In this document: positions 24,645 through 33,815 of the stretch, piece by piece
Numbering within the stretch: the first letter of the stretch is position 1
How the letters are laid out: every line of letters begins with the position of its first letter
Source of the DNA: Paenarthrobacter aurescens
Lineage (GTDB): Bacteria > Actinomycetota > Actinomycetes > Actinomycetales > Micrococcaceae
Assembly (NCBI RefSeq): GCF_025421775.1
Contig: NZ_JAOEFX010000002.1
Coordinates: 186,001 to 250,000 of the forward strand
Length of the DNA: 64,000 nt
Direction: 5' to 3'
Position numbers and translations under genes: made by a program
The notes under the pieces: model-generated
Seen by the model: the letters and a program-made list of their open reading frames with translations, nothing else
Databases searched by the model: none
Told to the model about the DNA's origin: nothing

Positions 24645-24945
24645 CGCTGCTGAAGACGAACTGCCGCTGCACACCCTCGCGCTTGCCGACGGCAGCCACC
24701 GTCACAGTCAGTGTCTTTGACGCCTCGCACCATCGCGTTGGCCGGACAGCCTGAACCAGCGCTTGTGCGATCAACCGCGGTTCCGCATGCCTGAACTGCG
24801 CGGTTCCGGAGTTGGACGTGATGGTGACCGTGCCGTGGAAAAGGTCGACGGCGGGAATGACCGTGACCGTGGGGGCTGCTGTCGTGGCAGGGGTGCTTGG
24901 TGCGGGGATGGTTGTTGCGGGGGTGGTATCGCCTTGATACGGCAA
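24631..24945 (-). CDS. Small hypothetical protein with Thr/Pro-rich N-terminus
   Basis: This 104-residue protein has an N-terminal third rich in Thr, Pro and Ala (TTPATTIPAPSTPATTAAP) and a beta-rich remainder (VTITSNSGTAQFRHAEPRL). It starts with TTG 24945, preceded by AAGGAG at 7 bases, which supports expression. There is no signal peptide or membrane helix. The 3' end overlaps the tandem repeat block. I do not recognise a family. Confidence 0.5.
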   Translation of the reverse strand: MPYQGDTTPATTIPAPSTPATTAAPTVTVIPAVDLFHGTVTITSNSGTAQFRHAEPRLIAQALVQAVRPTRWCEASKTLTVTVAAVGKREGVQRQFVFSSGGPA

Positions 24946-25268
24946 GGGACTGCTCCTTGATGGAGTGCTCTTGCCCGCTCGGTTGTCTCTGGTCCGGGAC
25001 GGGCCGCTTCCTCATCCGAACCACCCGTGAACATGGGGTTGGTGTGTGGCCAGTCGGAGCTTGGCACCACATCTCTTGAAGCTGGGACCACCTTACCGCA
25101 CGATCGCCGTTGCGGGGCCTGGTCTGCACCCTTTTCGGGATCCTTGGCAGGTAAAGCAGGCCCCGCAACGCAGCTATCGGCGGGCGTATTCCCGGGGACA
25201 AAACAACGGCGGCGCTTCCCCGGAAAGGGGAGGCGCCGCCGTCGAACTTTGCTCTGTTGCTTGTTGCT
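24946..25268. other. Intergenic stretch with a long inverted repeat and a terminator
   Basis: No convincing gene is seen. The stretch holds a 14-bp perfect inverted repeat (25108-25121 with 25157-25170) around a 35-base centre, and the terminator of the symporter gene at about 25206-25242. Confidence 0.5.
25206..25242 (-). terminator. Terminator of the sodium:solute symporter gene
   Basis: A long GC-rich stem (16 bp with one wobble, about 25206-25221 with 25227-25242) lies downstream of the minus-strand symporter; read on the minus strand it is followed by a TTGTTTTG tail. Confidence 0.8.
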
Positions 25269-26804
25269 TTACTTGTGGCTGCTGACCGGGTGGGCCTCAG
25301 GCGGGAGTTCCTCAGAGACGGCACCTGCCACGCGCTTGTCCCAAGCCGCGCGGACGGCGGGATCCGTTGGCGGGGTGAGCAGTGAAATCACTACGTAGGC
25401 GATGAACGAGGCAGCAAGGCCGTAGTAAATCGGTTCGTTGGCGTAGACGCCGTCCGCGCTCGGAATGACACCCACGGCGAAGAGGATCAGCAGCGCCAGG
25501 GTCAGCACCGATCCCACTGCCATGGACCACGCAGCGGCGATGCCCGTGCCGCGCTTCCACACCAAGCCGCCCAGAATTGCTACCAGGAGGCCACCAACCA
25601 GGATGTCGTAGGCGATGGTGAGGGCAACCACCACGTCCTGTGCCGCCATGGAAATCAGTACGGCCACGATGCCGAGTCCAAGAACCCAGTAGCGGTTTGC
25701 CTTGACGTCGTGCTCGGGGTTTTCGCTGTCATCGGTGTTGATGGTCTTGCCGAACCAGCTGGCCACGAACGGGACAACGTCGGCACGTGCCACCGTTGCG
25801 GCAGCAATCAGGGCGCCGGAAGCGGTGGACATCATGGCTGCAACAGCCGCGGCCATGACCAGGCCGCCGATGCCGACGGGCAGGATGTGGGTGGCTACCT
25901 CTGCGTAGACAACGTCCTTGCCGAGGTTGGCGACGTCGATGTCCGGCAAGGCCACGCGGGCAGCCAGACCGATCACGGCGCCGGCGATGCCGTAGAGAAT
26001 GCAGTAGACGCCGGCCGTGGCGCCACCCCAACGGGCAACCGTGGGGGTCTTGGCGGTGAAGACGCGCTGCCAGATGTCCTGGCCGATCAGGAGGCCCAGG
26101 GTGTAGACCACGAAGTACGTGATGATGGTCTGGGCGCCGATGCCATCGATCTGGAAGAAGGTGTCGTCGAGGCGCTCACGGATGCCGTCCATGCCGCCGG
26201 CAGCGTTCAGGACGAACGGGAGCATCAGGAAGAAGATGCCTACGGTCTTGATGATGAACTGGACCTGGTCGGCCAGGGTGATGGACCACATGCCGCCAAT
26301 GGTGGAGTAGACCAGGACGATCGCGCCGCCAACGGCGATGGCCAGCCAGCGTTCCCAATCGAAGAGCACCACGAAGATGGTGGCGTAGGCGCCGGTGGAA
26401 GTAGCGCACAGCATGAGCGTGTACGCCAGCATGACGATGCCGGAAGTCTGTGTGGCCCTGCTGCCGTAGCGAAGGCTCAGCATCTGGGAGACCGTGTAGA
26501 TCTTCAGGCGCTGGATGGTACCGGCGAACAGGAGGCTGAGAAGCAGCACGCCTGAGCCGATGGCCACCACCAACCACATGCCTGAGATACCGAACTTGTA
26601 GCCGAGGCCAACGCCGCCCACGGTGGATGCGCCACCAAGGACCACCGCGGCCATGGTGCCGGTGTAAAGGAAGGGTCCCAGGCGGCGGCCGGCCACCAGG
26701 AAGTCGCTGTTGTTCTTGGTGCGGGACTTGCCCCACCAGCCGAATGCCAGCATGGCGAGCAGGTACACCACCACGATTGCGATGTTAATAGCCGAAGATT
26801 CCAT
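25269..26804 (-). CDS. Sodium:solute symporter (SSS) family transporter
   Basis: This is a 511-residue membrane protein with about 13 hydrophobic helices. The first helix (INIAIVVVYLLAMLAFGWWG), the segment NNSDFLVAGRRLGPFLYTGT and GGASTVGGVGLGYKFGISGMW are typical of the SSS family (PutP/PanF/SglT). The frame opens at 26828, but ATG 26804 has an AAGGA box at good spacing. It is divergent from an XRE-cupin regulator, which probably controls it. Substrate cannot be read; adjacency to the regulator and the guanidino/arginine-type genes at 30969-33742 makes an amino acid, polyamine or guanidino compound possible. Confidence 0.83.
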   Translation of the reverse strand: MESSAINIAIVVVYLLAMLAFGWWGKSRTKNNSDFLVAGRRLGPFLYTGTMAAVVLGGASTVGGVGLGYKFGISGMWLVVAIGSGVLLLSLLFAGTIQRLKIYTVSQMLSLRYGSRATQTSGIVMLAYTLMLCATSTGAYATIFVVLFDWERWLAIAVGGAIVLVYSTIGGMWSITLADQVQFIIKTVGIFFLMLPFVLNAAGGMDGIRERLDDTFFQIDGIGAQTIITYFVVYTLGLLIGQDIWQRVFTAKTPTVARWGGATAGVYCILYGIAGAVIGLAARVALPDIDVANLGKDVVYAEVATHILPVGIGGLVMAAAVAAMMSTASGALIAAATVARADVVPFVASWFGKTINTDDSENPEHDVKANRYWVLGLGIVAVLISMAAQDVVVALTIAYDILVGGLLVAILGGLVWKRGTGIAAAWSMAVGSVLTLALLILFAVGVIPSADGVYANEPIYYGLAASFIAYVVISLLTPPTDPAVRAAWDKRVAGAVSEELPPEAHPVSSHK

Positions 26805-27070
26805 GAACGGTCCTTGGAGCTGATGCACAGAGGTTGGGGTTTTCGACGATACTCCTGCGAAGCGTCGAAGTCTCTGTGCTGATGATTGGAGATTGGGGAT
26901 GTGTTGTGTGCCTCACAGACAACACTTGTTGCCTATGAGGATATGTTGTGATCGGAGTAACAGTCAAGATGCTTTAGTCATGGTTCCGCTGGTTCTGGCC
27001 CTCTTGGCCTGTCACCCGGCTACTATTGCTCCAATGACAGGGCCACATGACAGGCCTGAAAGGTTCGTGA
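26805..27070. promoter_or_regulatory. Divergent region with nested inverted repeats, symporter / XRE regulator
   Basis: Two sets of symmetry are seen. GCACAGAG (26825-26832) pairs with CTCTGTGC (26872-26879) around an inner TTCGACG/CGTCGAA pair (26842-26848, 26863-26869), in the symporter leader. Further on, GTGTTGT (26901-26907) and ACAACAC (26919-26925) form an inverted repeat, with further TGTTG copies to 26949. The second set is the better operator candidate. Confidence 0.5.
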
Positions 27071-27646
27071 ATGAAGGCTCTACCCGTTGAACCGAGCAAT
27101 GTTCCCGTTGCCATCGGTTCCAGAATCCGCGCAGCCCGGCAGGCGCAGCGCCTCACCATCGAGCAAGTAGCGGATGCTACCGGGCTGACCAAGGGCTTCC
27201 TCAGCCGCGTCGAGCGCGACCTGACATCGCCGTCGGTCGCTTCGCTCGTCACTTTGTGCCAGGTTCTGTCTGTATCCGTGGGCGATTTGTTCGCGGCTCC
27301 GGAGACGCACCTGACCAAACGCGATGACGGCCCCCGCATTTCCCTGGGTGGCCAAGGCATCGTGGAGCGCCTGCTGACGGCACGCTCCGAGCGTCGTCTG
27401 CAGATCCTGCAGGCCACCATCGAGCCGCGTGGCCGTGGTGAAAACGAGCTGTACGCCGTGGATTGCGATGTCGATGTCCTGCACGTGGTCAAGGGCAGGA
27501 TCAAGCTCATCCTGACCAACGAGGAGTATGACCTTGAGGAGGGGGACACCCTCTCCTTCCCGGGCCGCGAACCCCACACCTGGATCAACCCTACGGACGA
27601 AACCGTCGAGGTGCTCTGGGTGCTGGTTCCAGCGGCCAGTCGGTAG
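27071..27646 (+). CDS. XRE-family regulator with C-terminal cupin domain
   Basis: This is a 191-residue two-domain regulator. Residues about 15-70 are a helix-turn-helix of the XRE type (IGSRIRAARQAQRLTIEQVA, then GLTKGFLSRVERDLTSPSVA). Residues about 110-185 are a cupin 2 domain (DVLHVVKGRIKLILTNEEYD, GDTLSFPGREPHTWINP) that should bind a small effector. Such proteins often repress a neighbouring uptake or catabolic gene for amines or amino acids (PuuR type). It is divergent from the sodium:solute symporter. Start ATG 27071. Confidence 0.88.
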   Translation: MKALPVEPSNVPVAIGSRIRAARQAQRLTIEQVADATGLTKGFLSRVERDLTSPSVASLVTLCQVLSVSVGDLFAAPETHLTKRDDGPRISLGGQGIVERLLTARSERRLQILQATIEPRGRGENELYAVDCDVDVLHVVKGRIKLILTNEEYDLEEGDTLSFPGREPHTWINPTDETVEVLWVLVPAASR

Positions 27647-27680
27647 GTTCCCCCTCCCCGCGTGGTGCGCTCCCTCCCGG

Positions 27681-28586
27681 TTACCTGCCGTTCTGGAGCC
27701 GGGGGAGCGGGCTGAACCCTGGAAACCCGGGGTCCAGAGGTGGGTGATTGCCCGCCAACTGGGCAGGAGCGTCACGACGAAGCCTGAGAGCCGCGCGGAT
27801 CTCCGCAATCGCCCGCTCCGGCTCGAACCAAATCACCTCCGGTGGGTACCTCAGCACTGCATAACCGTTGACCGTGGAGGCGTTGTTCCGTGCCAAATCG
27901 TTCCGAAAAGCGTGTCGGTTGGAATGGAACGCGAATCCGTCCACTTCGACGATGAGAAATCCTTCGAGAAGAAAGTCGACGCGCCCCACTCCAGGTATGG
28001 CTACCTGCGCGTCGAAGGCGATTCCGTGTGCGCGGAACAAGTGCTGCGCATCCACCTCAACAATGGACTCCGCACGTAGGTCGAGCTCGTGCAGTGCCGT
28101 CAGCGCTGGCCTTGATCTGTCCCCGCGAAGATGCTCCTTGAGCAGTGCCAGAGGCACGCCGTGCAGACGAATTGCCGATGTGGCTATGGCTGTTGATGCA
28201 GGAGGTTCCAGGCATGTCATCGCCTGAAGCACCACGTCTTCAATCGCTGCAACAGGGAGTGTGGGGTGAGGTTCGAAACGCGCCGTTCTGTGTCGGATGA
28301 AGCCGCTGCCGTGCCCGTGGTCGCATGTCAGATGATGTTCGCTGGGTGCGGTTCTTAGCCAGAGACCGAAATGTTTCGCGGCGCTGGCGCAGGAGGCAAG
28401 AGCGTTATGCCGGATGGCCGCGGCGAACTCCGGCTTGTGGTCACGGAGCATAAACACTCCCCGGCGTGGACGACGTGCTCCCCGGGATGTGAGGGAAGCA
28501 ACGTCTGACCGGGAGAATCCTGCCCTGAGAAGTTGCCCCGTTCGGGCTACTCCACCCACTTCTTGAAGGTATTGGAAGATGTCCAT
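27681..28586 (-). CDS. DUF559-type protein with AbiEi-like N-terminus
   Basis: This 301-residue protein has an N-terminal winged-helix-like region (GGVARTGQLLRAGFSRSDVA) resembling AbiEi-type antitoxin N-termini. The C-terminal domain resembles DUF559/Vsr-like endonuclease folds: VDFLLEGFLIVEVDGFAFHS has the D...E.D arrangement of PD-(D/E)XK nucleases, followed by RNDLARNNASTVNGYAVLRY. Such proteins are frequent in actinobacteria, usually as single genes of unknown function. No partner toxin gene is adjacent, so a toxin-antitoxin or defence role is not supported here. Confidence 0.65.
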   Translation of the reverse strand: MDIFQYLQEVGGVARTGQLLRAGFSRSDVASLTSRGARRPRRGVFMLRDHKPEFAAAIRHNALASCASAAKHFGLWLRTAPSEHHLTCDHGHGSGFIRHRTARFEPHPTLPVAAIEDVVLQAMTCLEPPASTAIATSAIRLHGVPLALLKEHLRGDRSRPALTALHELDLRAESIVEVDAQHLFRAHGIAFDAQVAIPGVGRVDFLLEGFLIVEVDGFAFHSNRHAFRNDLARNNASTVNGYAVLRYPPEVIWFEPERAIAEIRAALRLRRDAPAQLAGNHPPLDPGFPGFSPLPRLQNGR

Positions 28587-28688
28587 GGGGCCAGTTCACA
28601 GACTGCGGGCAGTTGGCGGCACAGTCAACTTCCGGTATGTGGATAAGCGTGTCTGCGCTCCTCCCCAGTTGCAGACCGTTCCATGAAC

Positions 28689-28738
28689 CGCCGAGCACCG
28701 CCGGCCCCGGGATTCCAAGGGGCGGCGGTGCTGAGCGG
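28689..28738 (-). terminator. Terminator after the APC permease gene
   Basis: An imperfect GC-rich inverted repeat (28689-28709 with 28719-28738) with one bulged base and a 9-base loop lies between the permease and the DUF559-type gene. Confidence 0.65.
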
Positions 28739-28773
28739 CTGACTAACTGGGAAGGAACGCGCGGGGGCAGCGG

Positions 28774-30747
28774 CTAGCCCACGTGCACCCACGGCCGGCG
28801 GGTGATGTCCGGCTCAGCTTCCCGCAGCACTTCACGGGTTACCGGGGCGATCTCACCTTCGCCAAAAAACAAGAACTTGCTGAGGTTGGAGATCGGGTTG
28901 CCCTCGGTCCAGCGGAAGTAGATGTGCGGCATGAAGCCGGTGACGTCGCGGATGTGGAGGAGTACTGCGGCTACCGTGTTTGGCACGTTGTTGCTGTGCA
29001 CTTCCAGGATCTTGAACCCGTGCCTCTGCTTGCCCACGACCTGGAGTTCCTGCTCGAAGTCCGAGCTGTCGTCCACGATGACCTCGATGAACACTGCGTC
29101 GCAGTCAAGGGGCAGGTGGTTGGCCTGCTGGGCATGCTGGAGCTTCTCCCGGTAGCGGCTTGCACTGAGGTGCTTGGGCTCGTGGGCGATGATGCGTACA
29201 GGTCCTTCGGCAGCGTTCGCCGTGAACTCGAGGGCTTTCTCGTCCATCTTGATGTGGGTGGCCCTGAGCTCGAAGGCGCGCCGCATGCGGGAAATGAAGC
29301 TGACAACCATGATGCCCAGGATGAAGAGCGCCGCAATCTTCAAGCCGTCGGGCCGTTCGATCGAGTTGACCACGGTGGTGTAGACGAACACGAGGGAGAT
29401 CAGCCCGAAACCGATGACCTGGGCCCGTTGCTTCTTTCGCCGTGCGGACAGGGTGACGGCTATGGAGGCCGAGGTGATGAGGACCAGCACGCCTGTGGCG
29501 TAGGCGCCACCCTGGGCGTTGACGTCCGCCTTGAAGATGATGGTGACAAGGAAGGCGATGACTGTGAACACCAGGACCAGTGGACGAAGGGCGCGGGCCC
29601 ACGCCGGAGCCATGCCGTAGCGGGGCAGGTAGCGGGGGACGAGGTTCAAGAGTCCGGCCATGGCGGAAGCGCCGGCGAACCAGAGGATGGCGATGGTGCT
29701 GACGTCATAGACCGTGCCGAAGCCGTCGCCCAGGAATTTGTGGGCGAGGTAGGCCAGTGCGCGGCCTTCGGCTTTGCCGCCGTCTTGGAATTCGGCGGCG
29801 GGGATCAGCATGACCGTGGTGAAGCTGGACGTGATGAGGAATGAGCTCATGATGATGGCTGCGGTGGTGAGCAGCTTGTGGGCGCCCTTGATCCGGCCTG
29901 TGGGCTTGGCTTCGGTGTCTGTGGCGTGGCCCTTGATCTGGGGCATCACGGCGACGCCGGTTTCGAATCCGGAGAGTCCCAGTGCCAGGCGGGGGAATAC
30001 CAGGAGTGCCAGGGCGATCATCATGATGGGGTCGCCATGGGAGGTGGTGAGCGCGGTCCACCAGTCGGTAATGACGCGGGACTCGGTGAAGAGGTGGGCC
30101 ATGGATACGGCAATGACCACCAGGTTCAGTGCCAGGAACGCTGCCACCAGGATTACTGCCACGTTGATGGCTTCCTTGAATCCCCGGAGGAAGACGACTC
30201 CGAGGCCTGCTATCAAAGCCAGTGTGATAACCACTTGCTGGCCTTCGAGGAAGTGCGGAGCGAAGGGGTTCTCGATGAGGTGGGCCGTGGCGTCGGCGGC
30301 CGAAAGCGTGATGGTGATCATGAAGTCCGTGGCGGCGAAGCCGAGGAGGGCCAAGACGAAGAGCTTGCCTCCCCAGCGTGGCAGCAGGCGTTCCAGCATG
30401 GCGATGGACCCTTCGCCGCGCGGGCTTTCCTTTGCCACGCGCCGGTATACGGGCAGGGCTCCGGCAAGGGTTGCGAAGACCAGGAGCAACGTGGCCAGCG
30501 GGGACAGCAGGCCGGCGGCAAGCGCGGCGATGGCCGGCTGGTAGCCGAGGGTGGAGAAGTAGTCCAGGCCGGTGAGGCACATGACCTTCCACCAGGCTTG
30601 GGGCTTATGCGAGTCTGACGGGCGGCCGTGGGGGCCTTGCCGCTTGCCTGAGGTATCCGGCATTCCTTCCAGCAGCCATGACTTGAGCTTGAAGGAATTC
30701 TTTGGCCGGTTGGCCGGGTCGGCCGGAGGCCTCGTCAGGGTGGTCAC
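28774..30747 (-). CDS. APC-superfamily permease with C-terminal soluble domain
   Basis: This is a 657-residue membrane protein. Around 12 helices span residues about 60-490 (for example [20 protein letters not shown] and [20 protein letters not shown]), typical of the amino acid/polyamine/organocation superfamily as seen in many actinobacteria. The last 150 residues are hydrophilic (residues after [17 protein letters not shown]) and may be a regulatory domain. The start is GTG 30747 with an AAAGGA box. It is transcribed away from the ureohydrolase gene. Substrate is not known; amino acid or polyamine uptake is possible. Confidence 0.75.
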   Translation of the reverse strand: MTTLTRPPADPANRPKNSFKLKSWLLEGMPDTSGKRQGPHGRPSDSHKPQAWWKVMCLTGLDYFSTLGYQPAIAALAAGLLSPLATLLLVFATLAGALPVYRRVAKESPRGEGSIAMLERLLPRWGGKLFVLALLGFAATDFMITITLSAADATAHLIENPFAPHFLEGQQVVITLALIAGLGVVFLRGFKEAINVAVILVAAFLALNLVVIAVSMAHLFTESRVITDWWTALTTSHGDPIMMIALALLVFPRLALGLSGFETGVAVMPQIKGHATDTEAKPTGRIKGAHKLLTTAAIIMSSFLITSSFTTVMLIPAAEFQDGGKAEGRALAYLAHKFLGDGFGTVYDVSTIAILWFAGASAMAGLLNLVPRYLPRYGMAPAWARALRPLVLVFTVIAFLVTIIFKADVNAQGGAYATGVLVLITSASIAVTLSARRKKQRAQVIGFGLISLVFVYTTVVNSIERPDGLKIAALFILGIMVVSFISRMRRAFELRATHIKMDEKALEFTANAAEGPVRIIAHEPKHLSASRYREKLQHAQQANHLPLDCDAVFIEVIVDDSSDFEQELQVVGKQRHGFKILEVHSNNVPNTVAAVLLHIRDVTGFMPHIYFRWTEGNPISNLSKFLFFGEGEIAPVTREVLREAEPDITRRPWVHVG

Positions 30748-30879
30748 GTTGTCCTTTCGCGCAGCAGGATGCTGCTTCCGCTAGGAGCGTATGGCCGGGT
30801 TCGACGCCGGGACCCCGGTTTTTATGGAATCTTTACGCCCGCTGTGACCGGCATCTCATGACGCGCGCCCTCAAATCTG

Positions 30880-30893
30880 ACTTGTAAACAAGT
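30880..30893. promoter_or_regulatory. Palindrome ACTTGTAAACAAGT upstream of the ureohydrolase
   Basis: Two 6-base arms with an AA centre lie about 90 bases before the TTG start at 30969. It is the only clear symmetrical site in this divergent region, so it is a candidate operator for the ureohydrolase operon. Confidence 0.4.
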
Positions 30894-30968
30894 GATGCAT
30901 ATTGGACAACTTTGAGTGTATGATGGGTGTCACATGCATCCCAGCTATCCACTAAGGAGTGGCGCATT

Positions 30969-32030
30969 TTGGAAGAGCTCCGTATTGAGGCCAACGGGAA
31001 CATCGGTCCCATTGATTCATCCCGCATCCCGCGCTATGCCGGTGCCGCCACCTACGCCCGCCTGCCCCGCCTGGACCAGGTCGCCAAGGCCGACGTCACG
31101 GTAGTTGGCGTTCCCTTCGACTCCGGTGTTTCCTATCGTCCCGGCGCCCGTTTCGGCGCCAACCACGTGCGTGAGGCCAGCCGTCTGCTGCGCCCGTACA
31201 ACCCGGCCTGGGACGTCAGCCCGTTCGAGAACATCCAGGTTGCCGACGCCGGCGACATGGCCGTGAACCCGTTCAACATCAACGAGGCCATCGAGACCAT
31301 CCAGCAGAACGCCCTGGACCTCACTGCCAGCGGCAGCAAGCTGGTCACCCTCGGTGGCGACCACACCATCGCCCTGCCGTTGCTCCGCGCAGCAGCAGAG
31401 CGGGCCGGTGAACCCATCGCCATGCTCCACTTTGACGCGCACCTGGACACCTGGGACACCTACTTCGGCGCTGAATACACGCACGGCACCCCGTTCCGCC
31501 GCGCAGTGGAGGAAGGCATCCTGGACACGGAGGCCATCAGCCACGTCGGCACCCGCGGTCCGCTGTACGGCAAGAAGGACCTCGACGACGACCACCGCTT
31601 CGGCTTCGGAATCGTCACCTCCGCTGACGTCTACTACCAGGGCGTCCTGGAAACAGTGGCAAAGATCCGCGACCGCATCGGCAACCGCCCGCTGTACATC
31701 TCCGTGGACATCGATGTCCTGGACCCGGCCCACGCGCCCGGCACCGGCACGCCCGAGGCAGGCGGCATTTCCAGCCGCGAACTCCTCGAAATCATCCGTG
31801 GCTTCCGCGGCATGAACCTCGTGGGTGCGGACATCGTGGAAGTCGCCCCGGCCTACGACCACGCTGAGATCACCGGCGTTGCAGGCAGCCATGTGGCCTA
31901 CGAGTTGGTCACCCTCATGGCGGACAACGCCGTCGAAGGAGACCGCCATGGTGCCCCGAACGGCTACGCGCAGCAGGCACTCGGCGCCCGCATGGAAGAG
32001 CTCGCGAAGGCAACCGGAGACCAGCGATGA
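30969..32030 (+). CDS. Agmatinase-family ureohydrolase, possibly guanidinobutyrase
   Basis: This is a 353-residue Mn-dependent ureohydrolase (arginase/agmatinase superfamily). Metal motifs are [19 protein letters not shown] and [19 protein letters not shown]. The frame opens at 30927, but TTG 30969 has a GGAG box 9 bases upstream and gives the start [10 protein letters not shown]. It hydrolyses a guanidino compound to urea and an amine. Family members include agmatinase, guanidinobutyrase and guanidinopropionase. The overlap (ATGA) with a ThDP decarboxylase argues for 4-guanidinobutyrate, the late intermediate of the arginine transaminase route; this is inference. Confidence 0.82.
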   Translation: MEELRIEANGNIGPIDSSRIPRYAGAATYARLPRLDQVAKADVTVVGVPFDSGVSYRPGARFGANHVREASRLLRPYNPAWDVSPFENIQVADAGDMAVNPFNINEAIETIQQNALDLTASGSKLVTLGGDHTIALPLLRAAAERAGEPIAMLHFDAHLDTWDTYFGAEYTHGTPFRRAVEEGILDTEAISHVGTRGPLYGKKDLDDDHRFGFGIVTSADVYYQGVLETVAKIRDRIGNRPLYISVDIDVLDPAHAPGTGTPEAGGISSRELLEIIRGFRGMNLVGADIVEVAPAYDHAEITGVAGSHVAYELVTLMADNAVEGDRHGAPNGYAQQALGARMEELAKATGDQR

Positions 32031-33742
32031 TCGACTTCGATCCCGGTACAGCAGCCCCCACCAAAGGTAAGGAACCGGGGACCAACCAGCGCAACGGCGG
32101 TGACCTCGTCGTCGAGACCCTCGAAGCTCTGGGAGCCAAGACCGTCTTCGGCATTCCTGGGCAGCACGCGTTGGGTCTTTTTGACGCCATGGGCCGCGGC
32201 AATCTGCACTTCGTGTCCTCACGTGTGGAGAACAACTCGGCCTTCGCAGCTGACGGTTACTCCCGCGCCACCGGCGAGGTCGGTGTGCTGTTCCTGTCCA
32301 CCGGTCCCGGCGCTTTGACGTCCCTTGCAGGGCTGCAGGAGGCTTACGCCACGGGTGTTCCCATGGTGGTTGTTGCCAGCCAGATCCCGCTTGACGGCCT
32401 GGGCGCACGCCGCAAAGGCATGCTGCACCAGCTCGATGACCAGAAGGCTTCGGCCGCGAACGTCACCAAGAGCCAGCGGCTGATCCAGCACGCCTCCGGT
32501 ATCCCGTCGGCCATCCAGGACGCCTGGACCGAAGCGATCTCCTCGCCGCAAGGTCCTGTGTGGATCGAAATCCCGCAGAACGTCCTGCTGGACCCGATCA
32601 TGGTTCCCCCGGTGGAGGACGCGCTCGCCGAGGCGTTCGATAACCCGCCGCGCGTGGAGTTGATCCGCGAAGCCGTGAAGTGGCTTTCGACGGCGGAACG
32701 TCCGGCGATCATCGCCGGTGGCGGTACGCGTCGTGGCCGGGCCGAGAAGTCGCTGCTCTCCATCGCCGAGCAGCTGCGTGCCCCGGTGATCTGCACCCCG
32801 GGCGGCAACGGCGCGTTCCCGTGGACGCACGAGCTGTCACTGCAGTCCTGGATCGAGGACCGGTACATGACCGACGTCCTCGAAGACGCCGACGTGCTGA
32901 TCGTGATCGGCTCCTCGCTGGGCGAAGTGACCTCGAACTACTTCACCTTCGAACCCCGCGGCCGCATCATCCAGATCGATGCTGAACCGCGCGTCCTCGA
33001 ATCCAACCGGCCAGGCTTGGGCATCCGTGCCGACGCCGGACAGGCCCTCGCGGCACTGGACGAAGCCCTCGCAGCAGCAGGTGCGGCTGAGGCGACACAG
33101 CGTTCATGGCATGGCACCACGCCTGAAGACCTGGTCAAGGAGTCCCTGGCCAAGGTGAAGGCGCGCCTGGAATCACAGGACCTGGCCAAGGAACTTAAGT
33201 TCATGTCCGACATCCGCGAGGCAGTTCCGGCTGACATGCAGACGTTCTGGGACATGACCATCTCCGCGTACTGGGGCTGGAGCTGCTGGGACGCCCGGCA
33301 GGGCCAGTTCCACTCCGCCCAGGGAGCCGGCGGCCTCGGCTACGGATTCCCTGCGGCAATCGGCGGGGCTGTGGGCCTGGAAACCACGGGCAAGCCGAGC
33401 AGGGTACTGGCAGTGTCCGGCGACGGTTCCTCCATGTACTCCATTTCTGAACTGGCTACCGCCAAGCAGCACAACGTCCCGGTCACCTGGCTGATCGTGG
33501 ACGACGGCGGCTACGGCATCCTGCGCGAGTACATGGTGGGTGCTTTCGGCCAGGCCACGGCCACCGAGCTCGCCCGCCCGGACTTCGTGAAGCTGGCCGA
33601 ATCCTTCGGTGTCCCGGCCCGCCGGGTTGCCCCGGAGGAAGTGGGGGACGCGCTCAAGGCCTCGTTCGAAGCTGACGGACCCAACGTCGTCGTGGTTGAA
33701 ACGCTGCTGAAGATGTTCGGCCCCACTCATTTGGACGACTAA
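32027..33742 (+). CDS. ThDP-dependent acetolactate synthase-like enzyme, candidate 2-ketoarginine decarboxylase
   Basis: This is a 571-residue thiamine-diphosphate enzyme with Pyr domain ([17 protein letters not shown], with the catalytic Glu in [17 protein letters not shown]), central domain ([16 protein letters not shown]) and PP domain ([17 protein letters not shown], then [13 protein letters not shown]). Many such proteins are wrongly named acetolactate synthase. The start ATG 32027 overlaps the stop of the ureohydrolase, so the two are translationally coupled. Pseudomonas AruI, a 2-ketoarginine decarboxylase, has the same family and size. With a guanidinobutyrase-type partner this assignment is attractive but unproven; benzoylformate-type decarboxylation is an alternative. 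Confidence 0.72.
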   Translation: MIDFDPGTAAPTKGKEPGTNQRNGGDLVVETLEALGAKTVFGIPGQHALGLFDAMGRGNLHFVSSRVENNSAFAADGYSRATGEVGVLFLSTGPGALTSLAGLQEAYATGVPMVVVASQIPLDGLGARRKGMLHQLDDQKASAANVTKSQRLIQHASGIPSAIQDAWTEAISSPQGPVWIEIPQNVLLDPIMVPPVEDALAEAFDNPPRVELIREAVKWLSTAERPAIIAGGGTRRGRAEKSLLSIAEQLRAPVICTPGGNGAFPWTHELSLQSWIEDRYMTDVLEDADVLIVIGSSLGEVTSNYFTFEPRGRIIQIDAEPRVLESNRPGLGIRADAGQALAALDEALAAAGAAEATQRSWHGTTPEDLVKESLAKVKARLESQDLAKELKFMSDIREAVPADMQTFWDMTISAYWGWSCWDARQGQFHSAQGAGGLGYGFPAAIGGAVGLETTGKPSRVLAVSGDGSSMYSISELATAKQHNVPVTWLIVDDGGYGILREYMVGAFGQATATELARPDFVKLAESFGVPARRVAPEEVGDALKASFEADGPNVVVVETLLKMFGPTHLDD

Positions 33743-33762
33743 ACGCCCCGGATGACAAATAC

Positions 33763-33804
33763 GCAGGCAGCCCCCGCACGGAACACCGTGCGGGGGCTGC
33801 CTGC
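33763..33804. terminator. Bidirectional terminator
   Basis: A near-perfect 19-bp inverted repeat begins at 33763 and ends at 33804 with a 4-base loop, flanked by a TTTAAAG tail. It lies between the convergent ThDP enzyme and MHS transporter genes. Confidence 0.88.
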
Positions 33805-33815
33805 TTTAAAGACAC

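Noticed and set aside
27681..28586. DUF559/AbiEi-like protein as a toxin-antitoxin or defence system
   Set aside because: No toxin partner or other defence gene is adjacent; orphan proteins of this type are common in actinobacteria.
31017..32408. 463-codon minus-strand open frame opposite the ureohydrolase
   Set aside because: Antisense shadow with no recognisable domain; the plus strand carries complete metal-binding motifs.
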